From Pseudomonas cremoricolorata DSM 17059 = NBRC 16634 (GTDB lineage: Bacteria; Pseudomonadota; Gammaproteobacteria; Pseudomonadales; Pseudomonadaceae), in assembly GCF_000425745.1 (NCBI RefSeq), contig NZ_AUEA01000015.1, forward strand, positions 45,099 through 109,098: a stretch of DNA of 64,000 nucleotides, given 5' to 3'. Made by a program: the position numbers and the translations under genes. Of this stretch, positions 41,734 to 51,064 are shown piece by piece. Each line of letters begins with the position of its first letter. Position 1 is the stretch's first letter. Below the pieces are notes generated by a model that ran no database searches, had not been told where the DNA came from, and was given only the letters and a program-made list of their open reading frames with translations.

Positions 41734-42897
41734 ATGAACATGCGTCTGTTGGTGGGTCTGTTGTTCGCGGTGTCGGTGGTCGGTTTCAGTCTGGGCGCGA
41801 CGCTGCCGCTGGTGGCCTTGCGTCTGCATGCCGAGGGTGCGAGCAGCCTGGAGATCGGCGTGGTCTCGGCGATTCCGGCGGCGGGCATGATGCTGTCGGC
41901 GTTTCTGGTCGACGCCTGTTGCCGGCACCTGACCCGGCGCAGCATCTACTTGCTCAGCTTCAGCCTGTGCACGGTGAGCATCGCCTTGCTGCCGTGGGGT
42001 TTCGATGCGCTGTGGCAATTGGCCCTGCTGCGTCTGGCCCTGGGGCTGGGCATGGGGGTGGCGATCATTCTGGGGGAATCGTGGGTCAACGAGCTGTGCC
42101 GGGAAGACAACCGCGGCAAGGTCATGGCGTTGTACGCCACCTGTTTCACCGGTTTTCAGGTGCTCGGCCCGGCGCTGTTGTCGCTGCTGGGGGCGCAGAG
42201 CCCGTGGCTGATCGGCCTGGTCACCGCCTGCTACGGGCTGGCGCTGCTGTGCATCGTGCTGACGGTGCCCGACGACCGCGCGGTGCATCACGGCGACGAG
42301 GCGACCTTCGGCCTGGCCGGGTTCTTCCGTGTAGCGCCGGCGCTGTGCATGGGCGTGCTGTTCTTCTCGTTCTTCGATGCCGTGGTGCTGTCGTTGCTGC
42401 CGGTGTATGCCAGCAGTCACGGCTTTGCCGTGGCGGTCGCCGCGTTGATGGTGACGGTGGTGTTCGCCGGCGACATGCTGTTCCAGCTGCCGTTGGGCTG
42501 GCTGGCCGACCGGGTCGAGCGCACCGGCCTGCATCTGGCCTGCGGCGTGCTGGCGATGCTGATCGGCATCAGCCTGCCATGGCTGCTGCAGGCCAGTTGG
42601 CTGCTGTGGCCGCTGCTGGTGCTGCTGGGCGCCGTGGCCGGCGGGATCTACACCCTGGCGCTGGTGCTGATCGGCCAGCAGTTCAGCGGCCGCGACCTGG
42701 TCACCGCCAACGCCAGTGTGGGCCTGTTGTGGGGCGTCGGCAGCCTGGTCGGGCCGCTGCTCAGTGGCGCGGCCATGGAGGTTGCGCCCCATGGCCTGCC
42801 CGTGGCGCTGGCGTTGATGGCCGGGCTGTTCGTCTGCTTCGCCTGGGCGGCGTACCGGCGCAACGGCGAGCGAGCGCCGCTGCCAGAGCAGGGCTGA
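41734..42897 (+). CDS. MFS transporter (YcaD-like)
   Basis: This 387-residue carrier has 12 hydrophobic helices, beginning MNMRLLVGLLFAVSVVGFSL. The MFS motif in loop 2-3 is weak (VDACCRHLTRRS), and the central loop (VPDDRAVHHGDEATFG) is short. The pattern fits the YcaD group of the major facilitator superfamily; the substrate is unknown. A GGAG site lies 6 nt before the ATG at 41734. It is convergent with the second TonB receptor, with only 9 bp between the stops. A link to iron or siderophore export is inferred only from position. Confidence 0.88.
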   Translation: MNMRLLVGLLFAVSVVGFSLGATLPLVALRLHAEGASSLEIGVVSAIPAAGMMLSAFLVDACCRHLTRRSIYLLSFSLCTVSIALLPWGFDALWQLALLRLALGLGMGVAIILGESWVNELCREDNRGKVMALYATCFTGFQVLGPALLSLLGAQSPWLIGLVTACYGLALLCIVLTVPDDRAVHHGDEATFGLAGFFRVAPALCMGVLFFSFFDAVVLSLLPVYASSHGFAVAVAALMVTVVFAGDMLFQLPLGWLADRVERTGLHLACGVLAMLIGISLPWLLQASWLLWPLLVLLGAVAGGIYTLALVLIGQQFSGRDLVTANASVGLLWGVGSLVGPLLSGAAMEVAPHGLPVALALMAGLFVCFAWAAYRRNGERAPLPEQG

Positions 42898-42906
42898 AGG
42901 CGCGAA

Positions 42907-45378
42907 TCAGAACGCGCCGCGCAGGGTTAGCGAGACGTTGCGCGGATCACCCCAGTAGTAGCCGGTGGCGGTCGGTGCGACCTGGCGGTAGTACTTGCGA
43001 TCGAAGATGTTGTTGGCGTTGAGCTGCACCGAATAATGATCGTCGAAGCGGTAGCTGAGCATGGCGTTGTACACCGCATAGCCCGACTGCGACGCCTCGG
43101 CCGCGCCTGCGCGGTTGTAGATGCTGCTCTGCGCCTGCACGCCGCCGCCAACGGTCCAGGCCTGCAGCTCGCCCGGCAGGCGGTAGCTGGTGAACAGCCG
43201 CAGCATGCGCTTGGGGTCGGTGGTGCGGATGGCATTGCCGGTGTTGCTGGTGGTGTCCTTCAAGTACTTGGTGGTGTTGTAGGTAAAGCCTCCGCCGACG
43301 TTCCAATCGGGCAGCACCTCGCCGGACACCTCCAGCTCGAAGCCCTGGCTGCGGTTCTTGCCGGCTGCGATCTTGCACGAATTGCTCGTCAGCCCAGAGG
43401 GGCAGTTGCCGTCGGTGAACGTCGGGTCAGTCAGTGGATTGCCGACCTGATAGATGCGGAAGAACGCCAGCGAGGTATTCAGCCGGCCCTCGTAGAACTC
43501 GCCCTTGATACCGGTCTCGTAGGCTTCGCCGGTAACCGGCTTGAGCACCGCGCCGCTGCTGTCGGTGGCGGTCTGCGGGTTGAAGATTTCCGTGTAGCTG
43601 GCGTAGGTGCTGAAGTTGTCATTGAGGTCGTAGATCAGCGCGGCGTAGGGCACCACCTCGTTGTCGACGCTGAATTTGCCATTGCTGTTGGTGTTGTTTT
43701 CCTGCTCGTACTCGTACCAGTTGGTGCGCGCGCCGATGATCGCGGTCAGCGGGTCGGCCAGGGAAATGCGCCAGGTGGCATGGGCGCCTTGCTGGGTGGT
43801 TCGCGTACGCACCGGGTGCTTGGTGACATCAATTTTCGGGTTGCCGAGGCTGGTCTTCGGGTCCCAGTCACGGATGTCGAACAGCCCCGACTGCACGTTG
43901 GCGGTCGCCGAGGCGTAGGAGTCGTTGCGGATGCGCTCGACCCCGAGCATCAGCTCATGGCTGCGACCGAGCAGCTCGAACGGGCCATTGAGGGTGGCGC
44001 TGAGGTTGTTCTGCAGGCTCTCGCCGCCATCACCCTCGACCACCTGGTAGCTCATCAGATAGGGGTTGTTGGTGGGGTTGTCCTCGCTGCGCGCACGGCT
44101 CATGTAAGTCTGCTTGAAACCATCATCGGCCAGCTCGAAATGGGTGCGCTGGGCCATCAGCTTGAGCGACCAGTCGTTGCCGAAGCGGTGCTCCAGCTCG
44201 GCGAAGGTTTGCAGGTTGCTGCGGTTCCAGCGGTTCCAGTCGGCGCCCAGGTAGGTGCTGCGGCCAAACGGCAGCGGCGAGCCATCGAAGTCGGCGGGCA
44301 GGTTGCCCCAGGCGCCGGTGGCGTCGAGCTTGGTCCACTCAAGGCCGGTGGTCAGGGTGGTGGCTTCGCTGAGGTCGAAGGCCAGCACGCCGTACAGCAC
44401 TTCCTTGCGCTCCTTGCGCGATTCCTGGAAGTGTTCCTTGTCGTCATGCACGGCGATCATCCGTCCACGCACGTTGCCGGTTTCGGTCAGCGGCCCGGAG
44501 ATGTCGGCCACATAGCGCTGCGAATCCCACGAGCCGAGGGTCACGCTGCCCTGACCCTGGAATTCGGCCGTCGGCCGCTTGCGCACCAGGTTGACGGTGC
44601 CGGATGGGTTGCCGGCGCCGCGCAGCATGCCGGTGGCGCCGCGCAGCACTTCGGCGCGGTCGATCAGCGCTGCGTCGCTCTGCACGAACGAGCCGCCGCC
44701 ACTGCCCTGGGCCACGGTGGCGCCGTCGTACTGGATGGCATCGATGGCGTAGCCGCGCGAGTAGTACTGCACCCGCTCGCTGTCGAACAGGTTGACCACC
44801 ACGCCGGGGGTCTGTTCGAGCAGCGAGGTGAGGTTGGTGATGTTCTGGTCGGCCATGCGCTGGCTGGTGACCACGGTCACCGATTGCGGGGTGCGGCGCA
44901 GGCTTTGCGGCATCTTGCCGATGGTCACCGCGCCGGTGGTGTACGAGCCGCTGTTCTCGGTGGTGATGCCCAGGTGGTTACTGGAAATGCTGGTAGCGCC
45001 CAGTTCCATGGCGCCGCCCAGGTCCAGCGTCGGCATCAGCACGAAGCTGTTGTCGCCCTGCTGCTGGGCCTGCATGTCGCTGCCCTGCAGCAGCACCGAC
45101 AGGGCTTGGGCGCTGCTGTAGCGGCCCTGAACACCCTGGGTGCTTTTGCCTTGCAGGCTGGCGGCGTCGAACGAGAGGTTCAGCCCGCCTTGCCGCGCCA
45201 GTTGATCCAGCGCCGGGGCCAGTGGGCCGGCGGTGATACGCCAGTCGCGTTGTTGCGCCTGGCTGGCTTCGGCGGCCTGGGCCAGGCTGGACACGCCACA
45301 GGCGCCGGCCAGGCTGAGGCCGAACAGCGCCGCACGCACGGCGCTGCGCAGGCGATGGGAAGGGGCAAGGTGAATCAT
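42907..45378 (-). CDS. second TonB-dependent siderophore receptor with signalling domain
   Basis: This 823-residue outer-membrane receptor has a signal peptide (about 1-36), an STN domain (about 45-110: WRITAGPLAPALDQLARQGG, LLQGSDMQAQQQGDNSF), a plug (about 150-280: RTPQSVTVVTSQRMADQNIT, GAGNPSGTVNLVRKRP) and a barrel ending VSLTLRGAF. The DNCPSGLTSNSCK-like Cys pair in an extracellular loop may be disulfide-bonded. It is similar in kind to the first receptor but clearly a different sequence, so a different ligand is expected. The FecR and FecI genes upstream complete a signalling system. Confidence 0.94.
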   Translation of the reverse strand: MIHLAPSHRLRSAVRAALFGLSLAGACGVSSLAQAAEASQAQQRDWRITAGPLAPALDQLARQGGLNLSFDAASLQGKSTQGVQGRYSSAQALSVLLQGSDMQAQQQGDNSFVLMPTLDLGGAMELGATSISSNHLGITTENSGSYTTGAVTIGKMPQSLRRTPQSVTVVTSQRMADQNITNLTSLLEQTPGVVVNLFDSERVQYYSRGYAIDAIQYDGATVAQGSGGGSFVQSDAALIDRAEVLRGATGMLRGAGNPSGTVNLVRKRPTAEFQGQGSVTLGSWDSQRYVADISGPLTETGNVRGRMIAVHDDKEHFQESRKERKEVLYGVLAFDLSEATTLTTGLEWTKLDATGAWGNLPADFDGSPLPFGRSTYLGADWNRWNRSNLQTFAELEHRFGNDWSLKLMAQRTHFELADDGFKQTYMSRARSEDNPTNNPYLMSYQVVEGDGGESLQNNLSATLNGPFELLGRSHELMLGVERIRNDSYASATANVQSGLFDIRDWDPKTSLGNPKIDVTKHPVRTRTTQQGAHATWRISLADPLTAIIGARTNWYEYEQENNTNSNGKFSVDNEVVPYAALIYDLNDNFSTYASYTEIFNPQTATDSSGAVLKPVTGEAYETGIKGEFYEGRLNTSLAFFRIYQVGNPLTDPTFTDGNCPSGLTSNSCKIAAGKNRSQGFELEVSGEVLPDWNVGGGFTYNTTKYLKDTTSNTGNAIRTTDPKRMLRLFTSYRLPGELQAWTVGGGVQAQSSIYNRAGAAEASQSGYAVYNAMLSYRFDDHYSVQLNANNIFDRKYYRQVAPTATGYYWGDPRNVSLTLRGAF

Positions 45379-45437
45379 GAAACGCTCCTGAAGGTTAAGA
45401 CCACTTTTCGGGCTTTGTTCCTTCAGGCCGCACGAGA

Positions 45438-45455
45438 ATGAGATTCCACCTCATT
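45438..45455. promoter_or_regulatory. inverted repeat in receptor promoter region
   Basis: AATGAG and CTCATT are mirrored around six bases in the 93-bp gap between fecR and the receptor. The gap is AT-rich and should hold the FecI-dependent promoter; the repeat may be an operator or part of it. Confidence 0.35.
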
Positions 45456-45471
45456 TATTTTCACGTTTTTT

Positions 45472-46434
45472 TCACACCGCTTCGAGATTGACCCAATAGC
45501 GCGTGCGGTAATGCACCTGCACCGGCAGGTTGCGGGCGAGCAGGCGCAGGATCTGCTCGGTGTCGGCCAGCTGGAAGGTGCCGGACACCTTCAGCTCGGC
45601 GACCTGCTCGGCGCAGCGCAGAAAGCCCGGCCGGTAGCGCGACAGCTCGGCGCAGAAGGCCGCCAGAGGCATCTTCTGCACGCTGAGTACGCCATCGGTC
45701 CAGCCCCAGGGATCGACGTGCAGGTGGGCGGCCTGCAACTGCCCGGCGGCGTCCAGTTGCAGCACCTCGCCGGGCGCGATGCGCCGCGATTGGCCGGCAG
45801 CGCCATTCAGTGTCACCTCGCCGCGCTTGACCGCCAGCAGCAGGCCGGCGCCCTGTTCGCGCAGCAGCAGTTGGCCGCCCTGGGTGGTCAGTTGCGCCAC
45901 ACGAGTGTCGATGAGGAAAGGGCGCCGATCGTCACCGTTGCTGTCGAGGCTGACCTCGCCCTGCAGCAGGGTCAGCCGGCGCAGGTCGTGGCTGAAGCGC
46001 AGGTCGATGGCGCTGGCGGTGTTGAGCTGGATACGGCTGCCGTCGCGGCCACGCACGTCGCGCCGCTCGCCGGTGGCGGTGCGGCTGTCGGCCAGCCAGC
46101 GCTCCAGGCCCAGCGGCTCGCGGTTGATCCAGCCCAGGCCGCCGGCCATGGCCAGCACGCCGAGCAGCTTGAGCTGGTCGCGCCGGCTGATGCGTTGGCG
46201 CTGGCTGCTCTCAAGGGTATTGCGGCTCAGCTCGCTGGGCAGGCTGGCCAGTTCATCGCCCAGGTTGCTGACCCGCTGCCAGGCCAGGGCGTTGTGCGGA
46301 TGGCTGCTGAGCCAGTGCTGGAACTGTCGTTCGGTGCCGGGGCTGGGGCGGTCGTAGCGCAGCCGCACCAGCCACTCGATGGCCTGGTCGACCTGTTCCT
46401 GGGCAAGGCTGCTGGTGGCGTCGCGCTCACGCAT
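45472..46434 (-). CDS. FecR-family anti-sigma regulator (second system)
   Basis: This 320-residue protein has the cytosolic FecR N-domain (VDQAIEWLVRLRYDRP, RQFQHWLSSHPHNALAWQRV), a hydrophobic helix (about 90-107, LKLLGVLAMAGGLGWI), the periplasmic FecR domain (GRDGSRIQLNTASAIDLRF, LTLLQGEVSLDS, LLAVKRGEVTLNG) and a C-terminal STN-like part. Its start overlaps the end of the sigma gene by 8 bp, so the two are made together. It precedes the receptor gene by 93 bp. Confidence 0.92.
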   Translation of the reverse strand: MRERDATSSLAQEQVDQAIEWLVRLRYDRPSPGTERQFQHWLSSHPHNALAWQRVSNLGDELASLPSELSRNTLESSQRQRISRRDQLKLLGVLAMAGGLGWINREPLGLERWLADSRTATGERRDVRGRDGSRIQLNTASAIDLRFSHDLRRLTLLQGEVSLDSNGDDRRPFLIDTRVAQLTTQGGQLLLREQGAGLLLAVKRGEVTLNGAAGQSRRIAPGEVLQLDAAGQLQAAHLHVDPWGWTDGVLSVQKMPLAAFCAELSRYRPGFLRCAEQVAELKVSGTFQLADTEQILRLLARNLPVQVHYRTRYWVNLEAV

Positions 46435-46942
46435 CGGCGTAGCGAATCCGGTAGCAGGCGCCCAGCGCCCGGGCCAGATCGCGCTCGACCGTGGCGCGCG
46501 ACACCTCCAGGCGTTCGGCGACCTGAACGATGCTCAGGCCCTCCAGCTGCGCCAGCAAGAACGCCTGCCGCGCCCGGGGCTTGAGCTGATGCAGGGCGCG
46601 GTCGAGGCGTTCCAGGGTGTCGAGAATCAGTAGCCGTTGCTCTTCGCTCGGCGCTTCCAGCTCGGGCAGATGCGCCAGGCTGTCGGCGTACGCCCGTTCC
46701 AGGGCGCGGCGGCGCAACTGGTCGATCATCAGGCCCCGGGCGATGCTGCTCAGATAGGCCCGCGGCTGTTTCAGCGGGGCGCTCTGGCGGGCCCGCAGCA
46801 GGCGCACGAAGGTGTCCTGGGCGAGATCGGCCGCATGCTCGCGGCAACCGACCCGGGCCCTTAACCAGCCGCGCAGCCAGGCGTTATGCGCCTGGTAGAG
46901 CAGATCGACCTCGGCGGGTGGCAGTGGGTGATTGACCTGCAT
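46427..46942 (-). CDS. FecI-type ECF sigma factor (second system)
   Basis: The roughly 171-residue ECF sigma factor has region 2 (AHNAWLRGWLRARVGCREHAA, LAQDTFVRLLRARQ, PRAYLSSIARGLMIDQLRRR) and region 4 with the HTH EGLSIVQVAERLEVSRATVE. The ATG at 46942 is used; an earlier ATG (46993) would start in the Fur-box-like sequence. The gene should be Fur-repressed and drive the receptor gene two positions downstream. Confidence 0.93.
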   Translation of the reverse strand: MQVNHPLPPAEVDLLYQAHNAWLRGWLRARVGCREHAADLAQDTFVRLLRARQSAPLKQPRAYLSSIARGLMIDQLRRRALERAYADSLAHLPELEAPSEEQRLLILDTLERLDRALHQLKPRARQAFLLAQLEGLSIVQVAERLEVSRATVERDLARALGACYRIRYADA

Positions 46943-46972
46943 GGTGATGGCGGCCTGCGCTGGAATGGAGGA

Positions 46973-46991
46973 ATGATTGTTAATCGTTCTC
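46973..46991 (-). promoter_or_regulatory. weak Fur-box-like site before the second fecI gene
   Basis: Read on the minus strand, GAGAACGATTAACAATCAT matches 11 of 19 consensus positions, 31-49 bp upstream of the sigma gene start. Weak, but in the expected place. Confidence 0.4.
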
Positions 46992-47098
46992 AATTCTATG
47001 CGGGCCGATTGCCACGGAGCAATGCCACCCGGGGTATTTGTCCGGTTGCCGGCTGGCCTGATCGGATGAACGGCGACCGCGCAGAGCCGGACGGCGAC

Positions 47099-48337
47099 TC
47101 AATCCTGTTGCGCGAGCCAGTGCGCTGCGGCCCGTCCGGCGCGCACGCCGCTGGCAAAGCAGGCGGTCAGCAGGTAGCCGCCGGTCGGCGCCTCCCAGTC
47201 GAGCATCTCGCCTGCGCAGAACACGCCGGGCACGGCCTTGAGCATCAGGCCGGGGTCGAGCGCTTCGAAGCGCACGCCACCGGCGCTGCTGATCGCCTCG
47301 TCCAGCGGGCGGGTGCGCAGCAGGCGAATCTCCAGAGCCTTGATCGCTTCGGCCAGACGCGGCAGGTCGTTGAACAGCGCAGGTTCGGCCAACTCGCGCA
47401 GCAGCCCCGCCTTGACCCCTTCCAGCCCCAACTGCGCCTGCAAGTGCTTGGCCATCGAACGCGACCCGCGCGGGCGGGCCAAGGCTTTACGGATGCTTTC
47501 CACGGATTTGTCCGGCAGTAGATCGAGGCGCAGCACGGCACTGCCGTCGCGCTCGATCGCCTGGCGCAGTGGCGCCGACCAGGCGTACACCAGGCTGCCT
47601 TCCACGCCTTGCGCGGTGAGGATGAACTCACCCTTGCGCGGCGCTGCGCCGGGCACGCTGAGGGCGATGTTCTTTACCGGTGCACCAGCATGTTTGGCGC
47701 TCAGCACTTCACTCCAGCCGGCCACCTCGAAGCCACAGTTGCTCGGCCTGAGCGGCGAGATATCCACAGCCCGCGCTTGCAGCAGCGGCACCCAGGCACC
47801 ATCCGAGCCCAGCCGCGCCCAGCTGGCGCCGCCCAGGGCCAGCACCACTGCCCGCGCAGCTATCTGCTGCTCGCCCTGTGCACCACTGAACCGCAAACGG
47901 CCATCGGCAGCCCAGCCCAGCCAGCGCTGGCGGGTGTGGATAACCACCCCGGCCTCGCGCAGGCGCTTGAGCCAGGCGCGCAGCAGCGGGGCGGCTTTCA
48001 TGTCGCTGGGGAACACTCGCCCGGAGCTGCCGACGAAGGTATCGATGCCCAGCGCGTGAATCCATTGGCGCAAGGCATCGGCATCGAAGTCGCGCAGCAA
48101 CGCATCGATGGCCGTACTGCGCTCGGCATAGCGCGCAACGAACGCCGCATAAGCCTCGGAATGGGTGATGTTCATGCCGCCGACACCGGCCAGAAGGAAC
48201 TTGCGCCCGACCGAAGGCATGCCATCGAACACCTGCACGGGCACACCGGCGTTCGCCAGCACCTCGGCAGCCATCAGCCCGGCGGGGCCAGCGCCGATCA
48301 CGACAACGGGGAGTGCAGCGGGCAAGGAATCGGTCAT
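47099..48337 (-). CDS. TIGR03862-family flavoprotein (BaiN-like)
   Basis: This 412-residue FAD protein belongs to the HI0933/BaiN-like flavoprotein group. The Rossmann motif VVIGAGPAGLMAAEVLANAG (about 11-30), the conserved GRKFLLAGVGGMNITHSE (about 44-61), the VVLALGGASWARLGSDG segment and the C-terminal GVFCAGEMLDWEAPTGGYLL, then ACFASGVRAG, are all seen. The TIGR03862 hallmark is this combination. Function is unknown; substrates of relatives are not established. It stands alone with 150 bp upstream to the HDAC gene. Confidence 0.9.
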   Translation of the reverse strand: MTDSLPAALPVVVIGAGPAGLMAAEVLANAGVPVQVFDGMPSVGRKFLLAGVGGMNITHSEAYAAFVARYAERSTAIDALLRDFDADALRQWIHALGIDTFVGSSGRVFPSDMKAAPLLRAWLKRLREAGVVIHTRQRWLGWAADGRLRFSGAQGEQQIAARAVVLALGGASWARLGSDGAWVPLLQARAVDISPLRPSNCGFEVAGWSEVLSAKHAGAPVKNIALSVPGAAPRKGEFILTAQGVEGSLVYAWSAPLRQAIERDGSAVLRLDLLPDKSVESIRKALARPRGSRSMAKHLQAQLGLEGVKAGLLRELAEPALFNDLPRLAEAIKALEIRLLRTRPLDEAISSAGGVRFEALDPGLMLKAVPGVFCAGEMLDWEAPTGGYLLTACFASGVRAGRAAAHWLAQQD

Positions 48338-48488
48338 GACGGGCGGTGGGCTGTGGAAAAGAGGGCGCGCATTCTACCCCAGGCATGCCTTCGACGACAC
48401 TGTACAAAAAACGTACATCTCGCCGCAGGCCTTGTGCGGCAAGGGCTGGAAGGGGTTTCGCGCAGGTTATCCACAGTCGGTTCCACAG

Positions 48489-49403
48489 TCATTGTGGGTA
48501 ACCGAGCACCCGCGCTGCGCTGTGGTGAAGAATTCCGTGACGCTTGGCCAGGGCCTGCCGGTCCTTGCTGTAGCCACCGCCGATCACCCCCATCACCGGG
48601 ATGTCGCGGCCCAGGCAGTGGCGCAGCACCGCTTCATCCCGTGCTGCCAGCCCGGCATCGCTCAGTTGCAGGTAGCCCAGCGCATCGTCCCGGTGTACGT
48701 CGACGCCGGCGTCGTACAGCACCAGATCAGGCTGATACAGCGGCAACAGGTAATTCAGCGCTTCGTCGACCACTTGCAGGTAGTCGCTATCGCCCATGCC
48801 GCGGGGCAGGGCGATGTCCCAGTCGCTGTCGGCCTTGCGTGCCGGGAAGTTCTGCTGGCAGTGCAGCGACACGGTGATGGCATCCGGGGTGTCGTGAAGC
48901 ATACGCGCGGTGCCATCGCCCTGGTGCACGTCACAGTCGAAGATCAGCACCCGCTGTACCCGCCCTGCGGCCAGCAGGTAATGGCTGATGACGGCCAGGT
49001 CATTGAAGATGCAGAAACCTGCCGGGTAGTCGTAGTGGGCGTGGTGGGTGCCGCCGGCCAGGTGGCAGGCGATGCCGTGCTGCAAGGCCTGCTCGGCGGT
49101 CAGCAGCGAGCCGCCGACGGCGCGCACCGTGCGTCGCGCCAGCGCCTCGCTCCATGGCAGGCCGAGGCGGCGCTGATCCTCGCGTGACAGCTCGCCGTGA
49201 ATGTAACGCTCGATGTAGCTGCGGTCGTGGGCCAGGGCGAGGATATCCACAGGGCACAGTTCCGGGCGCAGCAAGGCCTGGTCGCAGGTCAGGCCGCTGT
49301 CGACAAGGTGATCGCGCAGCAGGCGAAACTTGTCCATCGGGAAACGGTGGTCGGCGGGGAATGGCGGGCTGTAGTCGTCGTGGTAGATCAGCGGCAGCGG
49401 CAT
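48489..49403 (-). CDS. histone-deacetylase-family protein
   Basis: This 304-residue zinc hydrolase belongs to the HDAC/acetoin-utilisation (AcuC/acetylpolyamine amidohydrolase) superfamily. The core signs are YDYPAGFCIFNDLAVISHYLL, DCDVHQGDGTARML (Asp and His zinc ligands), LAGGTHHAHYDYPAG with the tandem catalytic His, the second zinc Asp in LVLYDAGVDVHRDD and the GVIGGGYSKD end. It may remove acetyl groups from small molecules or proteins such as acetyl-lysine or polyamines. No partner gene is close. Confidence 0.93.
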   Translation of the reverse strand: MPLPLIYHDDYSPPFPADHRFPMDKFRLLRDHLVDSGLTCDQALLRPELCPVDILALAHDRSYIERYIHGELSREDQRRLGLPWSEALARRTVRAVGGSLLTAEQALQHGIACHLAGGTHHAHYDYPAGFCIFNDLAVISHYLLAAGRVQRVLIFDCDVHQGDGTARMLHDTPDAITVSLHCQQNFPARKADSDWDIALPRGMGDSDYLQVVDEALNYLLPLYQPDLVLYDAGVDVHRDDALGYLQLSDAGLAARDEAVLRHCLGRDIPVMGVIGGGYSKDRQALAKRHGILHHSAARVLGYPQ

Positions 49404-49530
49404 GGTCGGCTCGAGTGGCGGTCAGCGCTGATCTTGCCAGCCGTGCAGGGTCACGACCAGTCGCACGCCGGCGCCGAGCGCAGGTCTTACCCGTTAGACT
49501 GCTCGCCTGTCAGCCGTGCCGGAGCCTGCC

Positions 49531-50100
49531 ATGACCCTGATCGCCACCCTCGAAAGCCCGCGCCTGATCCTGCGCCAGTGGCACGACGATGACCTCGCCG
49601 AGTTCGCTGCGCTGTGCGCCGACCCGCAGGTGATGCGGCATTTTCCGGCGGCGTTGACGCGGCTGGAGACGGCGGCGCTGATGGGGCGTATACGTGGCCA
49701 CTTCAATGAATACGGTTTCGGCCTGTGGGCGCTGGAGCGCAAGGATACCGGCGCCTTCATCGGCATGACCGGGCTGCTCAACGTGAGCTTCGATGCGCCA
49801 TTCACCCCCGCGGTGGAAATCGGCTGGCGTCTGGCGCGTCGGCACTGGGGCCTGGGCTTTGCCAGCGAAGCGGCCTGGGCCTGCCTGCGCTGCGCCTTCA
49901 GCCAGTTGCAGTTGAACGAGGTGGTGGCGTTCACCAGCGAGGGCAACCTGGCGTCGCAGAAGGTCATGCAGGCCATCGGCATGCAGCACGATCCGGACGG
50001 CAGTTTCGATCATCCGCGCCTGCCCGCGGAGCATCCCCTGCGCCCTCACGTGCTGTACCGCATCGACCGGGCGCAGTGGCAGCAGACCTTGCACGGCTGA
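49531..50100 (+). CDS. GNAT acetyltransferase (RimJ-like)
   Basis: This 189-residue GNAT of the RimJ/RimL subtype starts MTLIATLESPRLILRQWHDD. It has the RxxGxG/A-type acetyl-CoA stretch ARRHWGLGFASEAAWACL (about 105-122), VVAFTSEGNLASQKVM and the final IGMQHDPDGSFDHP. GGAG lies 7 nt before the ATG at 49531. The acceptor is unknown. Confidence 0.88.
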   Translation: MTLIATLESPRLILRQWHDDDLAEFAALCADPQVMRHFPAALTRLETAALMGRIRGHFNEYGFGLWALERKDTGAFIGMTGLLNVSFDAPFTPAVEIGWRLARRHWGLGFASEAAWACLRCAFSQLQLNEVVAFTSEGNLASQKVMQAIGMQHDPDGSFDHPRLPAEHPLRPHVLYRIDRAQWQQTLHG

Positions 50101-50194
50101 GGGATTTGGCGACAAACCCTGTATGATCTTTCCCCATTAAAACGCCGTGGCCTGAACCACCGCAGTGCGCCAAAGCCTTGCTAGGAGAACCCTG

Positions 50195-51064
50195 ATGAGT
50201 GAAGTGCTGGACGACCTGGTCGACCTGTTGAGCCTCGAAGCGATCGAAGAAAACCTGTTCCGCGGGCGCAGCCAGGACCTGGGTTTTCGCCAGTTGTATG
50301 GCGGTCAGGTGCTCGGCCAGTCGCTCTCGGCGGCCAGCCAGACGGTCGAGGACGCCCGCCACGTGCACTCGCTGCACGGCTATTTCCTGCGCCCGGGCGA
50401 TGCCAGCATGCCGGTGGTCTACTCGGTGGATCGGGTGCGTGACGGCGGCAGCTTCAGCACCCGGCGGGTGACGGCGATCCAGAAGGGCCAGCCGATCTTC
50501 ACCTGTAGCGCGTCGTTCCAGTACGACGAAGAAGGCTTCCTGCATCAGGCGCCGATGCCTGAGGTGGTCGGCCCGGAAAACCTGGCCAGCGAAGTGGAAC
50601 TGGCCAGTGTCATGGCCGCGCACCTGCCCGAGCGTCTACGGGAAAAGGTGCTGCGCCCCAAGCCCATCGAAATCCGCCCGGTGACCGAGCGCGACCCGTT
50701 CAACCCCAAGCCTGGCGATCCGATCAAGTACGTGTGGTTCCGCGCCGACGGCATGCTGCCTGACCTGCCTGCGCTGCATAAATACCTGCTGGCCTACGCC
50801 TCGGACTTCGGCCTGCTGACCACCTCGCTGCTGCCCCACGGCAAATCGGTGTGGCAGAACGATATGCAGATCGCCAGCCTCGACCACTCGCTGTGGTTCC
50901 ACGCCAACCTGCGCGCCGACGAGTGGCTGCTGTACGCCACCGACAGCCCCTGGGCGGGCAATGCCCGCGGCTTCAACCGCGGCAGCATCTACAATCGCGC
51001 GGGCCAACTGGTCGCCTCGTCCAGCCAGGAAGGGCTCATCCGCCATCGCAAGGACTGGGCATGA
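50195..51064 (+). CDS. tesB: acyl-CoA thioesterase II
   Basis: This 289-residue hotdog thioesterase cleaves medium/long acyl-CoA to fatty acid and CoA. TesB marks are LYGGQVLGQSLSAA, VHSLHGYFLRPGD, DRVRDGGSFSTRRV, FQYDEEGF, then SLDHSLWFHANLRADEWLLY with the catalytic Asp, and AGNARGFNRGSIYNRAGQLV. Length and domain duplication match E. coli TesB (286). GGAGAA precedes the ATG. The HAD gene downstream overlaps the stop by 4 bp. Confidence 0.95.
   Translation: MSEVLDDLVDLLSLEAIEENLFRGRSQDLGFRQLYGGQVLGQSLSAASQTVEDARHVHSLHGYFLRPGDASMPVVYSVDRVRDGGSFSTRRVTAIQKGQPIFTCSASFQYDEEGFLHQAPMPEVVGPENLASEVELASVMAAHLPERLREKVLRPKPIEIRPVTERDPFNPKPGDPIKYVWFRADGMLPDLPALHKYLLAYASDFGLLTTSLLPHGKSVWQNDMQIASLDHSLWFHANLRADEWLLYATDSPWAGNARGFNRGSIYNRAGQLVASSSQEGLIRHRKDWA

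Noticed and set aside
48400..48420. CTGTACAAAAAACGTACA as a LexA box
   Set aside because: The spacing between the CTGT half and the ACA half is too long and the centre is not TATA-like.
48467..48475. Perfect DnaA box TTATCCACA upstream of the flavoprotein gene
   Set aside because: A single box without AT-rich repeats or further boxes nearby is expected by chance and does not make an origin.
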